Source of the DNA: an uncultured Pseudomonadota bacterium
GTDB lineage: Bacteria; Myxococcota_A; UBA796; SXON01
Reading direction: 5' to 3'
Assembly: GCA_903885375.1 (NCBI GenBank)
Contig: CAISIK010000192.1
Location: forward strand, 1-64,000
DNA length: 64,000 nucleotides
In this document: positions 49,151 to 56,960 of the stretch, one piece after another
Numbering within the stretch: the stretch's first letter is position 1
Layout of the letters: the number at the start of each line of letters is the position of its first letter
The notes under the pieces: generated by a model
The model's input: only the letters and a program-made list of their open reading frames with translations
Database searches by the model: none
What the model was told of the DNA's origin: nothing
Position numbers and translations under genes: made by a program

Positions 49151-49810
49151 ATGCTGTCGTTCCTCCTCCTTCTCGCCGCCTGTCCCACCGACGTCCCCGA
49201 AGCCGGGGTGCCCGCCGCCACCGATGCGCCCGTCGGCCAGCCCCCCGCCGACGGGAGCCCCGCCGGCTCGCCCGGTGATCCCGGCTCGCCCTCCCCCTCC
49301 GGCAACACCGAGCCGCTGAAGGTGGAGCCCGGCCAGGGTGTGAAGCTCACGGGCACCGCCACGTTCGAGGGCACCGCCGAGGGCACCGTGCGCCTCGACG
49401 TGCTCAAGCAGGGCACCTCGATGCCGGAGCTGGTGTATTCGACCACCCTCGAGAAGCTCGGTCCCTTCGAGGTGGAGCTCCCCAAGAACTTCGGCAGCGT
49501 GCAGGTCACCGTCTTCGTGGACACCACGGGGGATGGCCCCACGGTGGGCGAGCCGATGGCCGCCAGCGGCTTCATCGAGATCGGCGAAACGCCCCCCGCC
49601 CCGCTTGCGCTCGCGCTCGGCAAGCTCGAAGCCGGTACGGGTGGTCCGCCGCCGCCGGGCGTGCCCCCGGGGGGTGGTGAAGGGGCGCCTCCCGGTGGCG
49701 CTCCGCCCGCAGGCGCGCCTCCGGCCGGCGGCGCGGTGGAGGGCGGTCCCCCTCCGGGCGCAATGCCCCCCGCGGGCGCTCCTGGCACGCCCCCGGCCGC
49801 GCCCGGGTAG
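49151..49810 (+). CDS. Lipoprotein with Pro/Gly-rich ends
   Basis: 219 residues. Lipobox LLLLAAC makes Cys11 the lipid anchor. A Pro/Gly/Ser-rich stretch, a beta-sandwich-like core of about 100 residues (VKLTGTATFEGTAEGTVRLDVL, FEVELPKNFGSVQVTVFVDTTGDGP) and a C-terminal Pro/Gly-rich repeat region (PPAGAPPAGG types) follow. The 276 bases upstream of the gene contain no gene I can support. Family not recognised; the core resembles small carbohydrate- or protein-binding sandwich domains only in outline. Confidence 0.7.
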   Translation: MLSFLLLLAACPTDVPEAGVPAATDAPVGQPPADGSPAGSPGDPGSPSPSGNTEPLKVEPGQGVKLTGTATFEGTAEGTVRLDVLKQGTSMPELVYSTTLEKLGPFEVELPKNFGSVQVTVFVDTTGDGPTVGEPMAASGFIEIGETPPAPLALALGKLEAGTGGPPPPGVPPGGGEGAPPGGAPPAGAPPAGGAVEGGPPPGAMPPAGAPGTPPAAPG

Positions 49811-49819
49811 TTCGCGAAC

Positions 49820-49850
49820 GGGGAGGGCGCTTCGGAATCGCGCCCTCCCT
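49820..49850. terminator. Perfect 10-bp hairpin between convergent genes
   Basis: GGGAGGGCGC and GCGCCCTCCC pair perfectly around the nine-base loop TTCGGAATC, with one extra G-T pair outside. It lies 10 bases after the lipoprotein stop and 6 bases before the end of the repeat-protein gene on the other strand. No T tract. Probable bidirectional end signal. Confidence 0.55.
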
Positions 49851-49855
49851 CCCGC

Positions 49856-51031
49856 TCAGTCGGCGTCGGCCCCGAGGGGCGCGTACGCCGCCTTGTAGAA
49901 GTAGTAGCTGCTGCCGTCATCGCAGCTCACCTGGCCGCCGTGCCATTCCGGGTCGCGGAACGTGCTCTGCTCGCCGGCGGTGCAAATCTTCCCGATCATG
50001 GTGGCGCGGTCGGCGTAGTAGGCGTCGTCCGTCGCGATGTCGGCGATCTTGAAGCGCCGGCCCGCGCGGATGGAGCGCTTGATGTGGCGACCGGGGAGGG
50101 CGCCCGCGTCGGGAGCGACCGCCGCGGCCCCGCCGCCACTGCCGAGCACGGTGTAGGCGGCCTTGTAGAAGTAATAGCTCTCCCCGCCGCAGTGGGCCGG
50201 CCCGCCGTGCCAGCTGCCGTCCTTGAACGAGCTCTCCTCGTCGAGCGTGCAGATCTTGCCGATGATGGAGCTGCGCGTGCTGTAGTAGGCATCCTCGCTG
50301 TGGATGTCGGCGATCTTCACCCGGCTGCCCGACGGCACCGGGTAGGTGGCCACCCCGGCCACCCCGGCCGCCGCGGCCGCGCCGCCCCCGCCGGCCGGCC
50401 GCGCGGCGGCAACCTGCTCCTCGTACGCCGCCTTGTAGAAGTAGTAGGTCGAGCCATCGTCGCACGACACGCCGCCGCCGTGCCATTCGGCATCCTTGAA
50501 CGAGCTCTCCTCGGTGAGGGTACACAGCTTGCCGAGCATCGTGCTCCGGTCGCTGTAGTAGGCATCGTCGGCGTGGATGTCGAGCACCTTGACTCGCGTG
50601 CCGTTCGGCAGCGCGCGGGTGGCACGGAGGCCGGGGATGGCGGGCACGAGCGAGCCGGTGGGAACGGCGACCGCGGGGGCGGCGCCGAGATCGACGTAGG
50701 CGGCCTTGTAGAAGTAGTAGGTGGAGCCGTTGCCGCAGTCCTTGACCGAGCCGCCCTGCCAGCCATCGCCGTTGTAGGTGCTCGCGCCGTCCGTCACGCA
50801 GATCTGGCCTTCGATGCTGGCGCGGTCGGCGTAGTAGGCATCCTCCGAGCTGATCTCCGAGACGCGGACCTGGTGGCCGGCCGCAACCGCGAACATCGCG
50901 CGCCCATCGGCCGGAGGGGTGGACAGGCCCGGGTCGATCCCGGCTTCCTTGAGCACTTTTTCGAAGTCGCCGCCGCAGCAGCAGAAGCCGGCGGCGAGGA
51001 GGACGGTGGCAACGGGCAGAAGGAGCTTCAC
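49856..51031 (-). CDS. Exported protein with four copies of an unrecognised Cys/Tyr repeat
   Basis: 391 residues. A signal-like start (KLLLPVATVLLAAGFCCCGG) may be a lipoprotein signal, although the residue before the first Cys is not typical. Four units follow at about residues 54-112, 146-203, 237-293 and 327-383. Each unit has a hydrophobic strand (VKIADIHSEDAYY), an Arg/Ser segment, GKIC, a WHGG motif, a second Cys and the closing motif YYFYKAAY. The paired cysteines probably form one disulfide per unit. Linkers between units are Ala/Gly/Pro-rich. I do not know this repeat. The layout suggests a string of small extracellular binding domains. Confidence 0.8.
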   Translation of the reverse strand: MKLLLPVATVLLAAGFCCCGGDFEKVLKEAGIDPGLSTPPADGRAMFAVAAGHQVRVSEISSEDAYYADRASIEGQICVTDGASTYNGDGWQGGSVKDCGNGSTYYFYKAAYVDLGAAPAVAVPTGSLVPAIPGLRATRALPNGTRVKVLDIHADDAYYSDRSTMLGKLCTLTEESSFKDAEWHGGGVSCDDGSTYYFYKAAYEEQVAAARPAGGGGAAAAAGVAGVATYPVPSGSRVKIADIHSEDAYYSTRSSIIGKICTLDEESSFKDGSWHGGPAHCGGESYYFYKAAYTVLGSGGGAAAVAPDAGALPGRHIKRSIRAGRRFKIADIATDDAYYADRATMIGKICTAGEQSTFRDPEWHGGQVSCDDGSSYYFYKAAYAPLGADAD

Positions 51032-51118
51032 GGAAACATCCGGGGGGAGGGGTTGGCTTTATCGCGTCCATTCGGTGTCGGCGATATCCGACGGCGCACC
51101 GTGGTAGGTTGGGCGCCC

Positions 51119-51886
51119 ATGCTGCTGCTGCTGGCCTGCCAGACGTCGGATCCGCCACCGCCGCCCGACTTCGACGAGGCGGTACACCTCGCCTTCCGCA
51201 CCTTCGAGTCGGGTACCGATGCGGAGCTGGGCGCCCTCGTGCTGGTCATGGAGAGCGAGATCGACGCCGAGCTCGACCTGGCGGGTGATGTGAACAGCCG
51301 CTACTTCCTGCCCTCGCCGCTCGCCGCCGCCGACCTCGAGGGCCTCGAGGTCCCCGATCGTGACCCGGCGCTCGCGCTGACGAGCGCCGTGGCCAGGCTC
51401 AGCAGCTTTCCCCGCGAACGGCACGTGCCGCTCGCCCTGTTCGAGGACCAGACGCCGTTGGAACCGCAGTGTCCCAGCCACTACGTCCGCTCGTTCGAGG
51501 AAGGGGAGGACTGCTGGCCGGACTGCATGCTCCGCACGGAGAACGACCTCACCAAGGAGAGCGGCATCTTCGTGGCCGACTACGTGCTCCCCAAGCTCTA
51601 CCGTCCCATCCCGCTGGAGGATGGCCGCACCGCCACCATCACCCGCACCTGGACCCGCGACACGGTGGTGGCCCGCGAGGACGCCGCACGGATCGAGCAG
51701 AGCGAGAGCTTCGAGTTCTTCCTCGACCGGCCCGATGGCAGCGGGGCGCTGCGCATGATGGCCGTGTGGTCGGAGACCATCTTCGTGGACCTGGAGCTCG
51801 AGGACTGGGTGGTGGAGGGGACCATCCGCGCCGGCACCGACTCCATCTTCGTGCGCCAGGACGAGTGGCTGGCCGCCCAGCCCTGA
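51119..51886 (+). CDS. Lipoprotein of unknown function
   Basis: 255 residues starting MLLLLAC, so Cys7 is the probable lipid anchor, followed by a Pro-rich spacer. The body is acidic with segments such as AFRTFESGTDAELGALVLVMES, CPSHYVRSFEEGEDCWPDCML (three cysteines) and RMMAVWSETIFVDLELEDWVV. No family recognised. Divergent from the four-repeat protein gene; its stop codon lies within a 16-base palindrome that also contains the stop of the convergent Mpo1-like gene. Confidence 0.7.
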   Translation: MLLLLACQTSDPPPPPDFDEAVHLAFRTFESGTDAELGALVLVMESEIDAELDLAGDVNSRYFLPSPLAAADLEGLEVPDRDPALALTSAVARLSSFPRERHVPLALFEDQTPLEPQCPSHYVRSFEEGEDCWPDCMLRTENDLTKESGIFVADYVLPKLYRPIPLEDGRTATITRTWTRDTVVAREDAARIEQSESFEFFLDRPDGSGALRMMAVWSETIFVDLELEDWVVEGTIRAGTDSIFVRQDEWLAAQP

Positions 51887-51897
51887 GCGCGCTCAGG
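51882..51897. terminator. 16-bp palindrome containing two convergent stop codons
   Basis: CCTGAGCG directly followed by its reverse complement CGCTCAGG. The TGA of the plus-strand lipoprotein gene and the TGA of the minus-strand Mpo1-like gene sit symmetrically in the two arms. In RNA a six-pair stem with a CGCG loop can form. A weak bidirectional end signal is possible. Confidence 0.35.
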
Positions 51898-52213
51898 AGG
51901 TGGCGGGCCCCCACAGGCGGCCGCTGAGCATGTAGCGGTACATCCGGTAGTCGCCGCGGAGCGACCACAGGGGGTGGCGGAAGGTGGCCGGCCGGTTCTT
52001 CTCCACGAGAAAGTGGCCCGCCCACGCGAACCCGTAGCCGGCGACCGGGCAGGCGAGGAGCCAACGGGCATCCAGCGCCGCGATCGCGCCCAGCAGGATG
52101 AGGTTCACGAGCGTGGTGCCCACGAAGTGCAGGCGCCGGTTGAGCACGTTGCGGTGCTCGGAGAGGTAGTAGGGCCAGAACTCCTCGAAGTTCTTGAAGT
52201 CGGCGGTTTGCAT
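51893..52213 (-). CDS. Mpo1-like (DUF962) membrane protein
   Basis: 106 residues, the usual size. FKNFEEFWPYYLSEHRNVLNRRLHFVGT carries the conserved histidines of the family (H20 and H29), and GYGFAWAGHFLVEKNRPATFRHPLWSLRGD carries the others. Two to three hydrophobic segments lie between. The yeast member is a membrane iron-dependent dioxygenase of fatty acid alpha-oxidation; bacterial members are uncharacterised. Divergent from the large SGNH protein gene. Confidence 0.92.
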   Translation of the reverse strand: MQTADFKNFEEFWPYYLSEHRNVLNRRLHFVGTTLVNLILLGAIAALDARWLLACPVAGYGFAWAGHFLVEKNRPATFRHPLWSLRGDYRMYRYMLSGRLWGPATS

Positions 52214-52282
52214 CGGGGCGACGTAGCGCGCCGGAGGGTGCGGGAACAGCGCCCGGCGCGCCGAGGACCGATAGGAGCGCGG

Positions 52283-54496
52283 ATGCCCTCCCGCGTTCGC
52301 GTCGTCGGACTCCTCTTCGCGAGCACCCTCCTGGCGCTGGTCGCCGCCGAGGCCGGCTTCCGTTTGGCCGACGACGGCGCCTTCCCTCACCTCAACGTGT
52401 ACGAGCCGGACGCCGCGCTCGGCACGCGGCTCAAGCCGGGCGCATCCCAGCGGGTGTCGTTCCACGGCAATCCGGTGACCGACGTACGCATCAACGCCTC
52501 CGGCTTCCGAGGGGCGGACTGGCCGGTGCCTGCCGCGGGGGAGATCGTCGTCGTAGGCGACTCGCAGGCCTTCGGACTCGGCGTGGCCGAGGGGGAGAGC
52601 ATCCCGGCGGGCATCGCCACCGCCACGGGGCGCCCCACGCTCAACGCCGGCGTGCCCACTTACGGGCCGCAGGAGTACCTCGCGGTGATCACGCGGCTGC
52701 TCGCCGAACGCAAGCCTGCCACGGTGGTCCTCCTCGTGAATGTGGCCAACGACTTCTTCGAGCTCGCCCGTCCGAACGCCGAGCGTCACCGGGTGTGGGA
52801 CGGTTGGGCCGTGCGCGCGGAGACGATGCCGCGAGAGGTGGTGGACTTCCCCGGTCGCCAACTCCTGTTTCGGGACTCGCACCTCGTCTTCGCCTTGCGC
52901 CGGGTGCTCTCCACGCCACCCGAAGGCGCAGGGCGCGGGCTGCCGTCCGAAGGTTCGGCCGAGGATGTCCTCGGGGTGGAGAGCGTACCGGGAGGCGCCT
53001 CCGCGTCGGAGCTGCACTCCCTCGTGGCCGGCTCCGGCTCGGCACCCGAGTCGCCGATCCTCCTGGCCGGCTCGGCGCGTGGGGCTGCCGAGGCCCGGGA
53101 GGAGGCCTGGCAGGCGCTCTTCTGGGAGCGGGAGCATTTCCTTCCCGGCTGGAGCCCCGACGACCCGCTCGCGCTGCAGGCTGTGGCCCAGCACAACCGT
53201 CCGGGGGACATCGTCGTCGAGGCGGACGCGGAGAGCGGACGTTCGGTTCCGGTCACGGCGGAGCTCCTCCGGAAGGCCGTGTCCATGCAGCGGACGCTCG
53301 TGGACGAGGCGCGCAAGTGGCTGGCGGCCCACCCCGGCGATGCCGAAGCCGGCGCGGTCCGGGAGAAGCTCGCGGCCTACGACAAGGCCGAGGCCGAGCG
53401 GATCGCGCTCGCTTCGCGCCTGCCCGGCGGCCTCGAGGCCTCGCCCCTCGCCGGTTTCGTGATCGCGGCCCGCGACCGGTGCGAGGCGGCGGGCGCGGAG
53501 CTGGTGGTGGCGGCGCTCCCGCTCGACGTGCAGGTGTCGCCCGGCGAGTGGGCCAAGTACGGGGCCCCCCCGCAGGACATGACGGAGACGCGAGCGCTCC
53601 TCACCGACCTCGTTTCGGCCTCGCACCACGCCGGCGTTCGGGCGGTGGACCTCACCGATGCCCTCGCCGCCGCCGAGCCCGGCGCCTTCCTCGACGGCGA
53701 CCTCCACCTCTCTCCGAAGGGCACGGCGGCGGTGTCGGCGGCCCTCTCGCGCACGCTCGCCGAGCCGGCGCCGCTCGCCCGCCCCGCCGGCGGTCTCCCC
53801 GAGGGGCGTTCGCGTCTCCCCAGCCCCGCCGAGTTCACGCTCGACACGGAGATCACGGTGAAGGGCTCTACGCGCAATCGCTGCTCCACGCGGCGCGTGC
53901 GGGAGTGGTTGTACGTGGAGTGTGTCGGGCTTCCGGAGGGCTACGGCGGCTGGGTGGAGGGCACGCCGCCCACCGTGGCGGTGCTCGAAGGCCCCCTCGA
54001 ACGGGCCACCGCGCGGGACCGGGAGTCGGCCCGGCTGCTCCTGCCCCTCCTGCCCGGCCGGAACGCGCGCGTGGCCTTCACGTGGTCGGTCGCGGGGATG
54101 GCTGCCCCTGCCGAGGGCGACGACCCCCCCTGGGCGAAGGGGCGCCGGGAGCAGCTCGTGGTGGGCTGGGAAGGCCAGGAGCCGACGATCGGTTTTGTGC
54201 CGCTCGCGGAGCCCGCCGAGACGGCGCCGATCCCGCCGGGCGCCGCGAGGTGCCTCGATGAGCTGTGGACGCTCCCGCGCTGGACGAACGCCACCCTCGG
54301 CTGCGCCGACGCCTACCCCGACACCTGCACGGCCCTCCTCGACTGCGCGCTCGGTCTGGGCACCTCTCCGCCGGTCTGCCCGGAAACCAGCGCCGCCGCG
54401 GGCTCCTCGGGCTGGTGCTACGCCCTCTGCGATGCCCACACGCCCTGCGCCGTCGGCGTGTGCACCCCCTGGCAGGGCGGGCACCTGTGCATGTGA
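52283..54496 (+). CDS. Large SGNH/AlgX-type hydrolase with a Cys-rich tail
   Basis: 737 residues. AGGAG lies five bases before the ATG. An N-terminal transmembrane or signal helix (VRVVGLLFASTLLALVAAEAG) leads to an SGNH fold: IVVVGDSQAFGLG with the Ser, VLLVNVANDFFELARP, and near residue 475 GDLHLSPKGTAAV with the Asp-x-x-His pair. A long insertion (about 190-380) and a C-terminal 230-residue extension are extra. The last 75 residues carry about ten cysteines (LGCADAYPDTCTALLDCALG, WCYALCDAHTPCAVGVCTPW), suggesting a disulfide-rich domain. Related proteins acetylate or deacetylate surface sugars. Substrate unknown. Confidence 0.75.
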   Translation: MPSRVRVVGLLFASTLLALVAAEAGFRLADDGAFPHLNVYEPDAALGTRLKPGASQRVSFHGNPVTDVRINASGFRGADWPVPAAGEIVVVGDSQAFGLGVAEGESIPAGIATATGRPTLNAGVPTYGPQEYLAVITRLLAERKPATVVLLVNVANDFFELARPNAERHRVWDGWAVRAETMPREVVDFPGRQLLFRDSHLVFALRRVLSTPPEGAGRGLPSEGSAEDVLGVESVPGGASASELHSLVAGSGSAPESPILLAGSARGAAEAREEAWQALFWEREHFLPGWSPDDPLALQAVAQHNRPGDIVVEADAESGRSVPVTAELLRKAVSMQRTLVDEARKWLAAHPGDAEAGAVREKLAAYDKAEAERIALASRLPGGLEASPLAGFVIAARDRCEAAGAELVVAALPLDVQVSPGEWAKYGAPPQDMTETRALLTDLVSASHHAGVRAVDLTDALAAAEPGAFLDGDLHLSPKGTAAVSAALSRTLAEPAPLARPAGGLPEGRSRLPSPAEFTLDTEITVKGSTRNRCSTRRVREWLYVECVGLPEGYGGWVEGTPPTVAVLEGPLERATARDRESARLLLPLLPGRNARVAFTWSVAGMAAPAEGDDPPWAKGRREQLVVGWEGQEPTIGFVPLAEPAETAPIPPGAARCLDELWTLPRWTNATLGCADAYPDTCTALLDCALGLGTSPPVCPETSAAAGSSGWCYALCDAHTPCAVGVCTPWQGGHLCM

Positions 54497-54609
54497 GCCG
54501 CGCGCAGGTGTGGGCGGTCCTGATCCCGGTCGGGCTCGTCTTCACCTGCGCCGGGGTCTTGTTCGTACTGGAGCGGCTGCGGGGCGCCGGCGGGTACGCC
54601 GCGTTCTGA
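54493..54609 (+). CDS. 38-residue single-pass membrane peptide
   Basis: The GTG start overlaps the stop codon of the large SGNH gene (ATGTGA), so translation is probably coupled. The peptide has one hydrophobic helix (VWAVLIPVGLVFTCAGVLFVL) followed by a basic ERLRG segment and a short tail. It may be a small partner of the SGNH protein. No family recognised; the gene is supported by its overlap and clean membrane helix only. Confidence 0.45.
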   Translation: MSRAQVWAVLIPVGLVFTCAGVLFVLERLRGAGGYAAF

Positions 54610-54615
54610 CACCGC

Positions 54616-55872
54616 TCACAGCCCTTCGATCTGGACCTTGTACCGATCGATCTGCCGCTGCATGGCCTCCGGCTCGCCGATGAGCGTGAGCGCCGCGTTG
54701 GGGCATACCCACCAGCAGTAGAGACACTGCACGCAGTCCGGAAGGTCGATTTTGACGCCGATCTCCTCCACGCGCAGGCCCGTGGGGCAGAAGTCCTCGC
54801 ATTTCCGGCACGTCCCGCACGCCGAGGGGTTTCGCGACACGAGTTGGAGGGTGTCGTCCTCGAGCGAGTACACGTCCTGGGTGATGCGCGCGCGGTAGGC
54901 CAGCTCCGCCACCGCCGGCTGCGAAACGATGGGGCGAACGGCCTTCTTCAGCCAGAGGAGCCGCGGGGACTCCGACAGCTCCGCGAGGCGGCTCCGGGGG
55001 GGTGCCAGCTCGATCGCGGCGATCCGAGGCACCTCGCGGGACACGCGCTCCAGGAGATCGGCAGACACCACCCCCGCCGTGAGCGCGTGCTGGAGGTAGG
55101 GCACCCGCGCCGTCGGCATCCCCACGAGCTGCGCCATGACGCAATCGTTGAGGAAGGGATCGTCGGCCATGGCGAGGAGCCCCACCCGCACCGGCGAACC
55201 GTCCCCCGGGCCGTTCCCCTCCATCCCCACGAGGCCGTCCACGAGGATCAGATCGGCCTGCACCACCTCGCTCAGCGCGAAGATGTTGCGACCGAGGTTC
55301 TGGTGCATGTGTCGTTTGTCCTGCCCGACACAGATGCCCACCCAGTTCTTCATCGCGCAGGAGAGACCGGCCTCCGCGTGGGTCTTGATCTTGGGGACGG
55401 AGATGAGGAAGTCCGCGTCGAGCACGGTGGTGGCCACGAGCGGCTCGGCGCCATCGTGCAGCACGATGCGCCGCCCTTCATCGCGGTTGAGATCGACCGT
55501 GCGGACCGAGTAGCGGCTCGCGAGGCGATCGAGCCGCAGGCGCCGAAACGTGGAGATGTTCCGCCGTTCGATGCCCACGTTGCTGCCGTCGGCCACGGTG
55601 AGGTCGGTGTACCCCCTCGCCCGCAGCGCCTCGATCAGCGCGGCGAGCACGCGCAGATCGGCGCAGTTGCCGGTGAGCGCCACCAGGTCGTTGTTGAGGT
55701 TGGGCTTGATGACCACCCGGGCGTGCTTGTTGGCCGGGAGCTTCGTTTCCCACTCGCCGAGCAGGGCCTCCACCGAGGCGAAGACCTCCGCCCGCGTCCA
55801 CGCCGGGCGCACGGACACGCGGCCCCGCGAGTGGACGAATTCGAGCGGAAGCGCGGCGGGCGGAGCGGTCAC
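54616..55872 (-). CDS. DUF362 protein with two [4Fe-4S] ferredoxin motifs
   Basis: 418 residues. The DUF362 domain is seen from ARVVIKPNLNN, LRARGYTDLTVADGSN, DFLISVPKIKTHAEAGLSCAMKNWVG and ILVDGLVGMEGNGPGDG. The last 90 residues hold two clusters, CGTCRKCEDFCP and CVQCLYCWWVCP, each a classical CxxCxxCxxxCP site. Family members are redox proteins of unknown reaction. It might supply low-potential electrons, but no link to the hcr genes is shown. Converges on the 38-residue gene with only 6 bases between. Confidence 0.88.
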   Translation of the reverse strand: MTAPPAALPLEFVHSRGRVSVRPAWTRAEVFASVEALLGEWETKLPANKHARVVIKPNLNNDLVALTGNCADLRVLAALIEALRARGYTDLTVADGSNVGIERRNISTFRRLRLDRLASRYSVRTVDLNRDEGRRIVLHDGAEPLVATTVLDADFLISVPKIKTHAEAGLSCAMKNWVGICVGQDKRHMHQNLGRNIFALSEVVQADLILVDGLVGMEGNGPGDGSPVRVGLLAMADDPFLNDCVMAQLVGMPTARVPYLQHALTAGVVSADLLERVSREVPRIAAIELAPPRSRLAELSESPRLLWLKKAVRPIVSQPAVAELAYRARITQDVYSLEDDTLQLVSRNPSACGTCRKCEDFCPTGLRVEEIGVKIDLPDCVQCLYCWWVCPNAALTLIGEPEAMQRQIDRYKVQIEGL

Positions 55873-56014
55873 GCCCGGAGCTTAGCCGCCGGGCGCGGGG
55901 TCGGCTCAGCGAACCGAAGCGGCGGGAGCCAAGGAAAGGGGGCGAGGCGCCGCGACCGTTCGCTGGGGGAGCGTGCCCGCCTGCGCCTCGCGCTGCGATA
56001 CGGGGCGCGGCATC

Positions 56015-56905
56015 GTGCCTGTCGCGCTTTCCCCCACCATCGATGCTCCCGGCATCCACCTCCTGCACAAGCCCTCGGGGCCGAGCAGCAAGGCCGTGCT
56101 GGACGGCGTGCGCGGCCGCGTCACGCTGAGCCACGGCGGGGCGCTCGACCCCTTCGCCGAGGGCCTGCTCCTCGCGCTCGCGGGCGAGGCCACGCGGTTG
56201 TTTCCCTACCTGCACGGCATTCCCAAGGTGTACGAGGCGGAGGTGCGCTGGGGGCGGGAAACGGACACGGGAGATCCGCACGGTGTCACTGTCGCGGAGG
56301 GGTCGGCGGCCACGCTCACGCCGGCGGCGGCCGAGGCGGCGCTCACCGCGTTCGTGGGCTGGCAGGAGCAGGTGCCGCCGGCCACGAGCAACAAGCGCGT
56401 GGATGGCGAGCGCGCCTGGGTGCGCGCGCATCGGGGCGAGGCGGTGGTGGTCCCGCCCTCCCGGGTGTACCTGCACGCGGCGGAGTGGCTGGCACACGAG
56501 CTGCCCGACCGGAGCCGCCTGCGCCTCGTGGTGGCCGGCGGCTTCTACGTGCGGAGCCTCGTGCGCGACCTCGGGCGTGCGCTGGGGGTGCCGGCCCATC
56601 TCGGCGGCCTCGTGCGAACGGCGATCGGTCCCTGGGGGTGTCCGTCGCCCGGCGCGCCCCTCCAGCGCATCCAGGGCGAAGCCCTCCTCCCGTGGTGCGC
56701 CTCCCGGCGGCTGACCGCCGCCGAACGGCGCACCGCCCTCGCCTCCGGCCCGCTGCCCGGCGGGGGCCTCCGGCCGCCTCCCTGGCCGCTCGCCTCCGGC
56801 TTCCCGGAGCCCCCCGTCCGCCTCCTCTGCGAAGGCCGGCTCGTGGCGCTCGCCCACGCCGGCGACCCGCTGGTGCCCCACACGGTCTTCTCCCGCGGGC
56901 TGTGA
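56015..56905 (+). CDS. truB: tRNA pseudouridine synthase TruB-like protein
   Basis: 296 residues from this GTG; a GTG 14 codons upstream with a purine-rich sequence close by is an alternative. TruB signatures: PGIHLLHKPSGPSS, LSHGGALDPFAEGLLLALAGEATRL with the catalytic Asp45, YEAEVRWGRETDTGDPHG and GFYVRSLVRDLGRALGVPAHLGGLVRTAIGP. It makes pseudouridine 55 in tRNA. The insertion VGWQEQVPPATSNKRVDGERAW is also typical. The C-terminal domain is Pro/Arg-rich. It usually sits with rpsO and rbfA, which are not here. Confidence 0.9.
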   Translation: MPVALSPTIDAPGIHLLHKPSGPSSKAVLDGVRGRVTLSHGGALDPFAEGLLLALAGEATRLFPYLHGIPKVYEAEVRWGRETDTGDPHGVTVAEGSAATLTPAAAEAALTAFVGWQEQVPPATSNKRVDGERAWVRAHRGEAVVVPPSRVYLHAAEWLAHELPDRSRLRLVVAGGFYVRSLVRDLGRALGVPAHLGGLVRTAIGPWGCPSPGAPLQRIQGEALLPWCASRRLTAAERRTALASGPLPGGGLRPPPWPLASGFPEPPVRLLCEGRLVALAHAGDPLVPHTVFSRGL

Positions 56906-56913
56906 GCGGGCGG

Positions 56914-56933
56914 GGGAGGGGTTCGCCCCATCC
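56914..56933. terminator. Hairpin with TTCG loop between truB and the SRPBCC gene
   Basis: GGGG-TTCG-CCCC forms a stem with a stable tetraloop, continued after an A-A mismatch by three more pairs (one G-T). It lies 8 bases after the truB stop and before the convergent SRPBCC gene end. No T tract. Probable end signal. Confidence 0.45.
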
Positions 56934-56960
56934 GGCGATGAAAACGCGATGCCGACTCGC

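Noticed and set aside
48957-49319. Plus-strand frame upstream of the lipoprotein at 49151
   Set aside because: Overlaps the lipoprotein gene in another frame and lacks any recognisable feature.
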